A DNA stretch of 64,000 nucleotides from Alphaproteobacteria bacterium (GTDB taxonomy: Bacteria; Pseudomonadota; Alphaproteobacteria; Geminicoccales; Geminicoccaceae). The stretch is from NCBI GenBank assembly GCA_026990035.1, contig JALSIM010000009.1, positions 62,001-126,000 of the forward strand. The letters run 5' to 3'. A model generated the notes under the pieces. It saw only the letters and a program-made list of their open reading frames with translations, did no database searches and was not told the origin of the DNA. Shown piece by piece: positions 53,843 to 61,410 of this stretch (position 1 is its first letter; each line of letters opens with the position of its first letter). The translations under genes and the position numbers were made by a program.

Positions 53843-56338
53843 ATGATGTCCCGGGCCCCGGACCGTCCCCGCATCCTCGCCGTGCTGGGTCCCACCAACA
53901 CCGGCAAGACCCACTACGCCGTCGAGCGCATGCTGGCCCACGAAAGCGGCGTGATGGGCTTTCCCCTGCGGCTGCTGGCGCGCGAGATCTACGATCGCAT
54001 CCTCGCCGTCAAGGGACCCCGCCAGGTGGCGCTGGTCACCGGCGAGGAACGCCTCGGGCCGGTCGATGCCCCCTATGTGGTGGCCACCGTGGAGGCGATG
54101 CCGCTGTGGCGGCGCTTCGCCTTCCTCGCGGTCGACGAGATCCAGCTCTGCGCCGACTGGGAACGGGGCCATGTCTTCACCGACCGTCTGCTCCACGCCC
54201 GCGGCGGCCAGGAGACCGTGTTCCTGGGCTCGGACACCATCCGGCCGCTGTTGCGGCGCCTCGTTCCCGAGGCGGTGATCGAGACCCGGCCGCGGCTTTC
54301 CACCCTCACATATACCGGCTCGGCGCGGCTCGACCGGCTGCCGCGCAAGAGCGCGATCGTCGCCTTCACCGCCCGCGACGTCTATCTGCTGGCCGAGGTG
54401 ATGCGCCGCCGCAAGGGCGGGGCGGCGGTGGTCCTGGGGGCGCTGAGCCCGCGCACCCGGAACGCCCAGGTGGCCATGTACCAGGCCGGCGAGGTCGACT
54501 ATCTGGTGGCCACCGATGCCATCGGCATGGGCCTCAACATGGATCTCGCCCATGTCGCCTTCGCCGCCCTCGGCAAGTTCGACGGCCGCCGCCCGCGGCG
54601 CCTGACCCCGGCCGAGCTGGCCCAGATCGCCGGTCGCGCCGGCCGCCACATGGCCGACGGCACCTTCGGCGTCACCAACGGCATCGGCGAACCCGAGGCG
54701 CGGGTGATCGAGGCCGTCGAAAGCCACAGTTTCGCGCCCCTGCGGGCCCTGCGCTGGCGCAATTCGGAGCTCGATTTCTCGGATCTCCGGGCCCTCGCCC
54801 GCAGCCTCGACCGGCCGCCGCCCCACCCCGGGCTGATACGGGTGGGCGACGCCCTCGACCACCGCTCGCTGGCGCTCCTGTCCGCCCGCCCCGAGATCCG
54901 CGCCCGCGCCGACCGCCCGGAGCGGGTGCGGCTCCTGTGGGAGGTCTGCCAGATTCCCGATTTCCGCAAGCTCCTGACCGACGCCCATCTGCGGCTCCTG
55001 GCCACCGTCTTCGACCATCTGACCGGGCCCGCCCGGATCCTGCCCGCCGACTGGGTGGGGCGGATGATCGCCCGGCTGGAGCGGACCGACGGCGACATCG
55101 ACGCCCTGGTGGCGCGCATCGCCCACATCCGGACCTGGACCTATCTCTCCCATCGCAGCGACTGGCTGCACGAGCCGCGGCACTGGCAGGAACGGGCGCG
55201 GGCGGTCGAGGACCGGCTGTCCGACGCCCTCCACGAACGGCTCACCCAGCGCTTCGTCGACCGGCGGACGACCGCGCTGCTGCGCCAGCTCCGCGAGCGC
55301 GGCGAGGTGGCCACCCGGATCGCCGAGGACGGGACGGTGCTGGTGGACGGCCATGCCGCCGGCCGGATCCGCGGCCTGCGCTTCACCCCGGCGGCGGCCG
55401 AGGCCGATCTCGAACGGCGGGTGGTGGCGAAGGCCGCCCGTCGCGCGGTGACCGCCGAACTTTCGGCGCGGCTGCGGCGGATCGCCGCCGCCGGCGAAGC
55501 CGATCTCGGGCTCGACGGGCCGATCCTCCTCTGGCGGGGGGAGCCGGTGGCGCGGCTGGTGGCCGGCCCGGACATCCTGCAACCGGCGGTGGAGCTCCTC
55601 CACGGGCCGGATCTCGCCGGTCGGGCCGCGAACGAGGCCCGGGCCCGGCTCGCGGCCTGGCTCGCCGGCGGTCTCGAGGACGCGCTGGGGCCGCTCCTCG
55701 CCCTGCGCCGGCAGGCGGGCGCGGCCGATCTCGCGGGCCCCGCCCGCGGTCTCGCCTGGCAGCTCGCCGAAGGGCTCGGCTGTCTCGCCACCGAGGCGGC
55801 GGCCGATCTCCTGCGGGGGCTGGCGGAGGCGGACCGCGCCCGGCTCGGCCGGTTGGGGGTGCGGTTCGGCCGCCTGCGGCTCTACCTGGCGCCGGCCCTC
55901 CGGCCCCGCAGCCTCGCCTGGCGGGCCCGGCTCCTCGCTCTCTGGCACGGCCGGGAGGTGGCGCCGCCGCCGGCCGGACGCACCGTGCTGCGGGAGACCG
56001 GCGGGATCCCGCCGGCGATCCTCGATGCCCTCGGCTTCGTACCCTTCGACGGCTTCGCGCTGCGGGTCGATGTCGCCGAGCGGCTGGCGGCGGCCCTGCG
56101 CCGGCGGGCGCGGGAGGTGGAAAGCTTCCCGCCGCCCCTCGATCTGGCGGCCGCCGCCGGCCTCGGCCGCGAGGAGCTGGATCCGGTCCTGCGGGCCCTC
56201 GGCTTCCGCCGCATCGGCGGCGAGGGCGAGACCCGCTGGCGGCGCAGGCCGCGGCGGAAGAACGGTCGCCGGCGCCCGGCGGCGCCCGCCGGCGATTCCC
56301 CCTTCACCGTCCTCGAACGGCTCAAGGCGGCCCTTTGA
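53843..56338 (+). CDS. SUV3-family ATP-dependent RNA helicase
   Basis: This is an 831-residue superfamily 2 helicase resembling the mitochondrial SUV3 helicase and its alphaproteobacterial relatives. Walker A is GPTNTGKTHYAVERML (residues 15-22 for the core) and motif II is VDEIQLCAD. Later motifs include FTARDVYLLAE, VATDAIGMGLNMD (motif V) and QIAGRAGRH (motif VI). A long C-terminal region with basic tail follows, probably for RNA or partner binding. It likely acts in RNA turnover. Two adjacent ATGs (53843 and 53846) are possible starts. The TGA overlaps the next gene as TTGA. Confidence 0.92.
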   Translation: MMSRAPDRPRILAVLGPTNTGKTHYAVERMLAHESGVMGFPLRLLAREIYDRILAVKGPRQVALVTGEERLGPVDAPYVVATVEAMPLWRRFAFLAVDEIQLCADWERGHVFTDRLLHARGGQETVFLGSDTIRPLLRRLVPEAVIETRPRLSTLTYTGSARLDRLPRKSAIVAFTARDVYLLAEVMRRRKGGAAVVLGALSPRTRNAQVAMYQAGEVDYLVATDAIGMGLNMDLAHVAFAALGKFDGRRPRRLTPAELAQIAGRAGRHMADGTFGVTNGIGEPEARVIEAVESHSFAPLRALRWRNSELDFSDLRALARSLDRPPPHPGLIRVGDALDHRSLALLSARPEIRARADRPERVRLLWEVCQIPDFRKLLTDAHLRLLATVFDHLTGPARILPADWVGRMIARLERTDGDIDALVARIAHIRTWTYLSHRSDWLHEPRHWQERARAVEDRLSDALHERLTQRFVDRRTTALLRQLRERGEVATRIAEDGTVLVDGHAAGRIRGLRFTPAAAEADLERRVVAKAARRAVTAELSARLRRIAAAGEADLGLDGPILLWRGEPVARLVAGPDILQPAVELLHGPDLAGRAANEARARLAAWLAGGLEDALGPLLALRRQAGAADLAGPARGLAWQLAEGLGCLATEAAADLLRGLAEADRARLGRLGVRFGRLRLYLAPALRPRSLAWRARLLALWHGREVAPPPAGRTVLRETGGIPPAILDALGFVPFDGFALRVDVAERLAAALRRRAREVESFPPPLDLAAAAGLGREELDPVLRALGFRRIGGEGETRWRRRPRRKNGRRRPAAPAGDSPFTVLERLKAAL

Positions 56339-56613
56339 GCGGCGAACCGGCCCTCCGGCTCGACAAATGGCTCTGGCACGCCCGCTTCGTCCGCCGGCGC
56401 GAGGCGGTGGAGCCGCTGGTGGCGGCGCGGCGGGTGCGCCTCAACGGCCGGCTGGTCGGCCGCAGCCATCAGAAGATCAGGGAAGGCGACGTCCTCACCC
56501 TCCTCCTCGGCCCCCGGCTGCTGGTGGTGCGGGTGCTGGCCCTCGGCGAGCGGCGCGGTCCCGCGAGCGAGGCCCGCGGCCTCTACGAGGAGCTCGACCC
56601 CGAGGCCGGCTGA
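56335..56613 (+). CDS. S4-domain RNA-binding protein (Hsp15/HslR-like)
   Basis: This is a 92-residue S4-domain protein. The motif LRLDKWLWHARFVRRREA, followed by RVRLNGRLVGRSHQKIREGDVL, is the alpha-L RNA-binding fold seen in Hsp15, which rescues stalled 50S subunits carrying nascent peptidyl-tRNA. The start is TTG at 56335, coupled to the helicase gene by the TTGA overlap. Helicase plus S4 protein is a conserved pair in Alphaproteobacteria, suggesting a shared RNA task. The last 31 bp overlap the convergent yggS gene. Confidence 0.9.
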   Translation: MSGEPALRLDKWLWHARFVRRREAVEPLVAARRVRLNGRLVGRSHQKIREGDVLTLLLGPRLLVVRVLALGERRGPASEARGLYEELDPEAG

Positions 56614-57311
56614 GACCGCCGCGGCGGACGCGGGCCGAAGATCGCCGTTCCGACCCGGACATGGGTGGCGCCGAAGCGGATCGCCGTCTCGAAATCGTGG
56701 CTCATGCCGATGCTGATTCCGGAAAGCCCGTTGCGGCGGGCGATCTTCGCCAGCAACGCGGTGTGCAGCGCGACATCCTCCTCGGCGGGAGGAATCGCCA
56801 TCAGCCCCGCCACCTCGAGCCCGTATTCGCGGCGGCAGCTCGCGATGAAGGCGTCCGCCGCCTCCGGCGCGACCCCGGCCTTCTGCGGCTCGCCGCCGGT
56901 GTTGACCTCGACGAAGACCGGCAGGCGACGGTCCTGCCGTTCCATCTCCCGCGCCAGCGCCGCCGCCAGCTTCGGGCGATCGACCGTCTGGACGACGTCG
57001 AACAGCCGCACCGCCTCGCGGGCCTTGTTGGTCTGCAGCGCGCCGATCATGTGCAGCTCGATGCCGGGAAAGCGCGCCCGCAGCTCCGGCCAGCGGGCGG
57101 CCGCCTCCTGGACGTAGTTCTCGCCGAACACCCGCTGCCCGGCGGTGAGGGCCGCCTCGATGCGGGCCGGCGGCTGCGCCTTGGAGACGGCGATCAGGGT
57201 GATCTCGGCGGGATCGCGCCCGGCGGCGCGGCAGGCCTCGAGAATCCGGGCCCGCACCGCCCGGAGATTGGCCGCGACATCGACGGGCTCCGCTTGTTCG
57301 GCGATCGCCAC
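56583..57311 (-). CDS. yggS: PLP homeostasis protein (YggS/PROSC family)
   Basis: This is a 242-residue single-domain PLP-binding TIM barrel. The PLP Lys is in LIAVSKAQPP. GENYVQEAAARW, HMIGALQTNKAREAV, VFVEVNTGGEPQKAGV, GISIGMSHDFETAIRFGATHVRVGTAIFG (given in parts) are the family signatures. It buffers PLP rather than catalysing a known reaction. The GTG at complement 57311 has GGAGG 7 nt upstream. It is divergent from the JmjC-type gene, 63 bp away. Confidence 0.94.
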   Translation of the reverse strand: MAIAEQAEPVDVAANLRAVRARILEACRAAGRDPAEITLIAVSKAQPPARIEAALTAGQRVFGENYVQEAAARWPELRARFPGIELHMIGALQTNKAREAVRLFDVVQTVDRPKLAAALAREMERQDRRLPVFVEVNTGGEPQKAGVAPEAADAFIASCRREYGLEVAGLMAIPPAEEDVALHTALLAKIARRNGLSGISIGMSHDFETAIRFGATHVRVGTAIFGPRPPRRSQPASGSSSS

Positions 57312-57374
57312 GCTGTATCCTCCGTTCCGCAGTCGAAGGCGAGCCAGTACGCCAAAGCCTCGGGGTGTCAAGCG

Positions 57375-58577
57375 ATGAGCGGCAGGATCCGGAGTTTCGA
57401 CGAGATCGTCGCGCCGATCGGCGCCGAACGGTTCGTGGAGGAATATCTCGACCGACGGCCCCTCCATCTCGAAGGGCCGGAGGACAAATTCCGGGAGGTC
57501 ATGAACTGGGAGATCCTCAACCGGCTCCTGGGGATGACCACCGTCTGGTCGAGCCGCTCGCTGCTGCTGGTGCTCGACCGCGAGACGGTGCCCGCGGAGG
57601 CTTATGCGAGTCCGGCCCCGGGACGCGACGGCGGCCAGGTGCTGCGCCCCGATCCGGTACGGGTGAGACGGCTGCTGGCCCGCGGCGCCACCCTGGTGGC
57701 CAACGACATCGACCAGCTCACCCCCGAACTTTCGGCCTTCGCCCGGGCGCTGGAGACGGCCCTCGGCGGCAAGGTCCAGGCCAATCTCTACATGAGCAGC
57801 CAGCGCCGCCAGGCCTTCCGGGTCCATTACGACACCCACGACGTGTTCGCGGTTCATGTCGCCGGGGAGAAGCGCTGGTTCGTGTTCGAGGGGCGGGCCG
57901 AAGATCCGATCGCCCATCCCAGCTTCAAGAACCTTCCCCAGGAGGTGCACGAGAAGGCCAAGGGCGCGCTGTGGAAGGAGATCCGGATGACCCCGGGCGA
58001 TCTCCTCTACCTGCCGCGGGGCCAGTACCACTACGCCCTCGCCGAGGACGGCGGCTGCATCCACATCGCCTTCGGGGTCACCTATCCGATCGGCATCGAT
58101 GTGGTGAGCTATCTGTTCGAGCGGATGATCACCGATCCCCTGGCCCGGGCCAATCTGCCGCGAGGCGACCGCGAGGCGCTGGCGGAACGGCTGCGCCGGC
58201 TGGGGGAGCGGATGGCCGGGATCCTGGCCGAGCCGCGCAGTCTCGAGGAGATCGAACGGCAGATGGCCGCTTTCCGCTGGCCCCGCGACAGCTACGATCT
58301 GCCGGCGATTCTCGAACCCGAGGGGCAGCGCTTCGAGGTCCGCCGCGAGGGGCTGCGGCTGGTGTCCCGCAACGGCCGCTACGCTCTCGTCGAGAGCGGG
58401 CGCCGGCGTGGCGTCGAGGTGCCGAAGGAGGTGCAGTCGATGGTCGCCTGGGCCCTCGAGCGGCCGAGTTTCACCCGCGCCGAACTCGACCGGGCCTTCT
58501 TCGACAGACCTCGAGAACAGCGGGCCAAGTTTCTGCGGGACATGGAGAAGATGGCCCTGCTGCGGCTCGCCCCGTGA
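57375..58577 (+). CDS. JmjC/cupin-domain oxygenase (RoxA/YcfD-like)
   Basis: This is a 400-residue protein with a cupin-8/JmjC core. The Fe(II) HxD motif is in FRVHYDTHDVFAVHVAGEKRW, and the distal His in LPRGQYHYALAED. The N-terminal PIGAERFVEEYLDRRPLHL is typical of ribosomal-protein hydroxylases such as YcfD. The C-terminal winged-helix-like segment (AWALERPSFTRAELDRAF) also fits that family. It would use Fe(II), O2 and 2-oxoglutarate to hydroxylate a protein side chain; the target here is unknown. Confidence 0.85.
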   Translation: MSGRIRSFDEIVAPIGAERFVEEYLDRRPLHLEGPEDKFREVMNWEILNRLLGMTTVWSSRSLLLVLDRETVPAEAYASPAPGRDGGQVLRPDPVRVRRLLARGATLVANDIDQLTPELSAFARALETALGGKVQANLYMSSQRRQAFRVHYDTHDVFAVHVAGEKRWFVFEGRAEDPIAHPSFKNLPQEVHEKAKGALWKEIRMTPGDLLYLPRGQYHYALAEDGGCIHIAFGVTYPIGIDVVSYLFERMITDPLARANLPRGDREALAERLRRLGERMAGILAEPRSLEEIERQMAAFRWPRDSYDLPAILEPEGQRFEVRREGLRLVSRNGRYALVESGRRRGVEVPKEVQSMVAWALERPSFTRAELDRAFFDRPREQRAKFLRDMEKMALLRLAP

Positions 58578-58780
58578 GCTTGTTGCACGAGGAACACAGT
58601 GTGCGTTCGACCCGGCCCGGCCGGGCGATGGCGGCTTGCGTGGCCGCGACCCTGTTCCGATAAATCACGGGCCGAATGAGTGTGGCGTCCGACGCCACCT
58701 CTTGACGTGCAGGGTCGGTGCGCCGGCCCGGTCGAGAAAATCGGACACGCGCCTTCGTGGCACGAAAGGAGAAAACGAGG
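58578..58780 (+). promoter_or_regulatory. Porin upstream region with two hairpins and a candidate promoter
   Basis: These 203 bp lack a gene. A 6-bp stem CCCGGC/GCCGGG (58611-58616, 58620-58625) just after the JmjC-type gene may terminate it. A candidate promoter is TTGCGT (58636-58641), 17 nt, GATAAA (58659-58664). The implied leader of about 110 nt contains a perfect GTGGCGT-CCG-ACGCCAC hairpin (58682-58698). The leader could control porin translation, as for outer-membrane proteins elsewhere, but this is inference. AAAGGAG lies 9 nt before the porin ATG. Confidence 0.35.
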
Positions 58781-59818
58781 ATGTACTTGAAAAAGGCGTT
58801 GTTAGGCACGACGGCCCTGCTCGGTGTCGGCGCACTCATGGTCGCCGACGCGGATCGGGCGAGTGCCCAGGCGTTCGATGTCACGGTCAGCGGCTTCTCC
58901 CGCTTCATGGCCGCCTTCGGCGATCTCGAGGAGAAGGGCGGCACGACCGACGCGCGGAGCCTCTACTTCCGCAACGACACCGAGGTGCATGTCAAGGCGC
59001 GGGCCACCGACGACGCCACCGGCATGCGCTACGGCGCGACGGTCGAGTTCGAGGCCGACACCAACGCCTCGGTCAACACCGACGAGACCTGGATCTTCAT
59101 CGGTGGCAACTGGGGCGAGCTGCGCTTCGGTGACGAGGACGGTGCCGCCGACAACATGAAGGTGGGCGGCTTCAGCGTCGCCGCCGGTACGGGCGGTATC
59201 GACGGTGCCGGCGAAGTGGGCGGCCCCGGAATCTTCTTCGACAACTCCAGCGACGCCACCAAGATCATCTACTACTCGCCGAACGTTTCCGGCTTCCAGC
59301 TCGGCATCAGCTACACGCCGGATTCCGGGCACGCCGGCAGCGCCACCTATCCGACCGACACCACGGCGACGGACCGTGAGGACTGGATCGAGGCGGGTAT
59401 CGTCTACGCCGGCAGCTTCAACGGCGTCGACATCAAGGCGTCGCTGGTCGGTAGCTGGGCCGACTACGAGACCGGCAACAACGACTTCTCCGCCTTCGGC
59501 GGCGGCGCCACTATCGGCTTCGCCGGCTTCTCCGTGGCCGGTGGCTATTTCACCGAGAACGACGATGTCGGCGGCGATCGCGACATCTGGAACATCGGTG
59601 CCGCGGCGAGCCTCGGCCCGGCCAACGTCTCGATCACCTATGCCACCATCGATCCCGACGGTGGTGGTGCGGAGCCGGACAACATCGTGCTGAGCGCCGA
59701 CATGGGGCTGTTCCCGGGTGTGGCGCTGCAGGGCGACATCTCCTTCTTCGACAACGACACCGGCGGTGGTAACGACGACGGTGTGACCGGCGTGGTGCGG
59801 CTGCACATCGGCTACTGA
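58781..59818 (+). CDS. Gram-negative porin
   Basis: This is a 345-residue outer-membrane beta-barrel. A signal peptide runs to about residue 31 (RASAQAFD). Alternating amphipathic strands follow, with Gly/Asp/Asn-rich loops (VKARATDDATGMRYGATVEFEAD as an early strand pair, given by ends) and a C-terminal aromatic strand ending in VRLHIGY, required for barrel assembly. The size fits a 16-strand trimeric general porin of the alphaproteobacterial type. Amino-acid content is acidic and Asn-rich, and codon choice has more third-position T than neighbours, as often seen in highly expressed genes. A perfect UUCG hairpin terminates it. Confidence 0.92.
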   Translation: MYLKKALLGTTALLGVGALMVADADRASAQAFDVTVSGFSRFMAAFGDLEEKGGTTDARSLYFRNDTEVHVKARATDDATGMRYGATVEFEADTNASVNTDETWIFIGGNWGELRFGDEDGAADNMKVGGFSVAAGTGGIDGAGEVGGPGIFFDNSSDATKIIYYSPNVSGFQLGISYTPDSGHAGSATYPTDTTATDREDWIEAGIVYAGSFNGVDIKASLVGSWADYETGNNDFSAFGGGATIGFAGFSVAGGYFTENDDVGGDRDIWNIGAAASLGPANVSITYATIDPDGGGAEPDNIVLSADMGLFPGVALQGDISFFDNDTGGGNDDGVTGVVRLHIGY

Positions 59819-59842
59819 TCGCAGCGCCGGACGATTGCCGGG

Positions 59843-59866
59843 AGCGGCGGGCTTCGGCCCGCCGCT
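59843..59866 (+). terminator. Perfect 10-bp UUCG hairpin terminator of the porin gene
   Basis: AGCGGCGGGC (59843-59852), loop TTCG, and GCCCGCCGCT (59857-59866) make a perfect stem capped by the very stable UUCG tetraloop, 25 bp after the porin stop. The following bases TCGCGTTCC are only modestly T-rich. It probably also protects the abundant porin mRNA from 3' decay. Confidence 0.7.
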
Positions 59867-59990
59867 TCGCGTTCCGGCCGACCGGGACATCGCGGCCACA
59901 GGGCGCCGGAAGCGGCGGACGTCCCCTTGTCCCGGTGGAAATCCCCGCGATATCGTGCTATTGAATGGTTGCATCATTGGATTTGGCGGG

Positions 59991-60656
59991 ATGCGGACCA
60001 GCGGAGGTGCAGGCTTGCGGAGCGGGCGGTGGCGGCCGGTATGGCTGCTGACGGCGGTGGTGGCCGCCGTCCTCGCCGCCACCGGCGTCCGGGCCGTGGA
60101 GCTGGTGCCCGGCGATTACGGACGGCTGCCGGCGCCGGGTTCCACCCCCCTCGCCGCGACCGCGCCGGAGGAACCCGCCTTCAGCCCGTTCGTCATCCTC
60201 TTCACCCCCCGGTCGGCCGGCCTGCTCGGCCTCGAGGAGGCCGCCCGGACGGGGCCGGCGGGGCGGCTCGATTTCGGCATCGACGGCCTCGGCCTCCTCG
60301 GCATCGGCCGGCTCGGCCTGCAGGGCGCCGAGGTCGTCCGGCAGGGCGATCACATGCTGGTGGGCGGCGGCTTCGCGTACAACGGCTTCGCCTTCGGCGG
60401 CGCCTACGGCCGGTCCCTGCTGCTGGGCCGGGAGGCCGATCTGATCGCCGCCGGCATCGGCTACGGGGCGTTCTCCGCGAGCTTCGGTTACGCCTGGCGG
60501 GAGGAGGCCGGCGAGGATCCCCTCGGGATGCTGATGTTCAACAGCGATCTCGTGGCGCTGCCCTGGCTGGCCTTCGAAAGCGATGTCGCGGTCGGCGAGT
60601 CCGGCGACGACCAGCCGATCGCCGTGGGGCGCATCGGCATCCGCCTGAACTTCTGA
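59991..60656 (+). CDS. Hypothetical secreted, beta-rich protein
   Basis: This is a 221-residue protein with a signal peptide (hydrophobic VWLLTAVVAAVLAATGVRA, cleavage near VE). The mature part is beta-rich and Gly-rich: LDFGIDGLGLLGIGRLGLQ, then MLVGGGFAYNGFAFGGAYGRSLLLG and a C-terminal strand VGRIGIRLNF ending in Phe, as for outer-membrane barrels. It may be a small barrel or a periplasmic protein; I recognise no family. ATG 59991 puts the signal peptide at the N-terminus. Its position after the porin terminator means it has its own promoter; AT-rich DNA upstream (59950-59985) is a candidate. Confidence 0.7.
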   Translation: MRTSGGAGLRSGRWRPVWLLTAVVAAVLAATGVRAVELVPGDYGRLPAPGSTPLAATAPEEPAFSPFVILFTPRSAGLLGLEEAARTGPAGRLDFGIDGLGLLGIGRLGLQGAEVVRQGDHMLVGGGFAYNGFAFGGAYGRSLLLGREADLIAAGIGYGAFSASFGYAWREEAGEDPLGMLMFNSDLVALPWLAFESDVAVGESGDDQPIAVGRIGIRLNF

Positions 60657-60774
60657 CCTTTTCCGCGCGAGGACCGACGGCCATCGGCGTCGGTGCTGGA
60701 ATTGCGATCGGCGGGGCGCTATGTTGCGGCCGTGCCCGACGGGCGCCTCCCGAGCGAAAGGCGACGACCAGCCC

Positions 60775-61332
60775 ATGCAGAAGCCGAAGACCGTTCCTCT
60801 CCTGCTCGTGATGTTCACGGGGCTCGCGCTGCTGCTGTCGGCCTGCGCGGGCGCCGAGGTGCGGCCGCCGGACATCGGCCAGGAATTCGATCCGAAGGAT
60901 CTCCGCGACCGTCAGAAATACGGGACGGTGTTCGGCGACGAGGCCTTCGTGTTCAGTACCCGACGGCGTCCCGACCGGGACGGGGCGGCCGGTGCCGCGG
61001 GGATCGGGGTCAACGCCTATCTCTGGCGGGCGACTCTCGACACCCTCGATTTCGTCCCGATCGCCTCGGCCGATCCCTTCGGCGGGCTGATCATCACCGA
61101 CTGGTACAAGCCGGTGGACGTGCCCGACGAGCGCTTCAAGCTCAACATCCTGATCCGCGACCGGGTGCTGCGCGCCGATGCGGTCAAGGTCGCGGTCTTC
61201 CGTCAGGTCCGCGGCCCCGATGGCGAATGGGTGGACGCGCCGGTGGCGCCCGGGACCGAACGGGCCCTCGAGGACAAGATCCTGACCCGGGCGCGCGAAC
61301 TGCGGATCGTCGCCGTGCAGGCGGGAAGCTGA
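60775..61332 (+). CDS. DUF3576 family lipoprotein
   Basis: This is a 185-residue lipoprotein with lipobox LLLSAC. The conserved block GIGVNAYLWRATLDTLDFVP, followed by ADPFGGLIITDWY, is diagnostic for DUF3576, an alphaproteobacterial family that almost always sits directly upstream of leuS. The mature domain has mixed alpha/beta character. Function unknown; in related genomes the leuS side continues with lptE and holA, so a role in outer-membrane assembly is sometimes suggested. ATG 60775 is chosen because it opens on the signal peptide. Confidence 0.9.
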   Translation: MQKPKTVPLLLVMFTGLALLLSACAGAEVRPPDIGQEFDPKDLRDRQKYGTVFGDEAFVFSTRRRPDRDGAAGAAGIGVNAYLWRATLDTLDFVPIASADPFGGLIITDWYKPVDVPDERFKLNILIRDRVLRADAVKVAVFRQVRGPDGEWVDAPVAPGTERALEDKILTRARELRIVAVQAGS

Positions 61333-61410
61333 AACCGGCGGCCGCCGATCCCGGCATCGGCCCGGCGGATCGGGGGACGGCCGCGAACTCCGCTATTCGA
61401 GGTAGGATGC

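Noticed and set aside
50078-55948. Very long antisense open frame across ppx, htpG and the helicase
   Set aside because: It is a by-product of high third-position GC. The composition is Arg/Pro/Gly-rich without domains, and well-supported genes occupy the same DNA.
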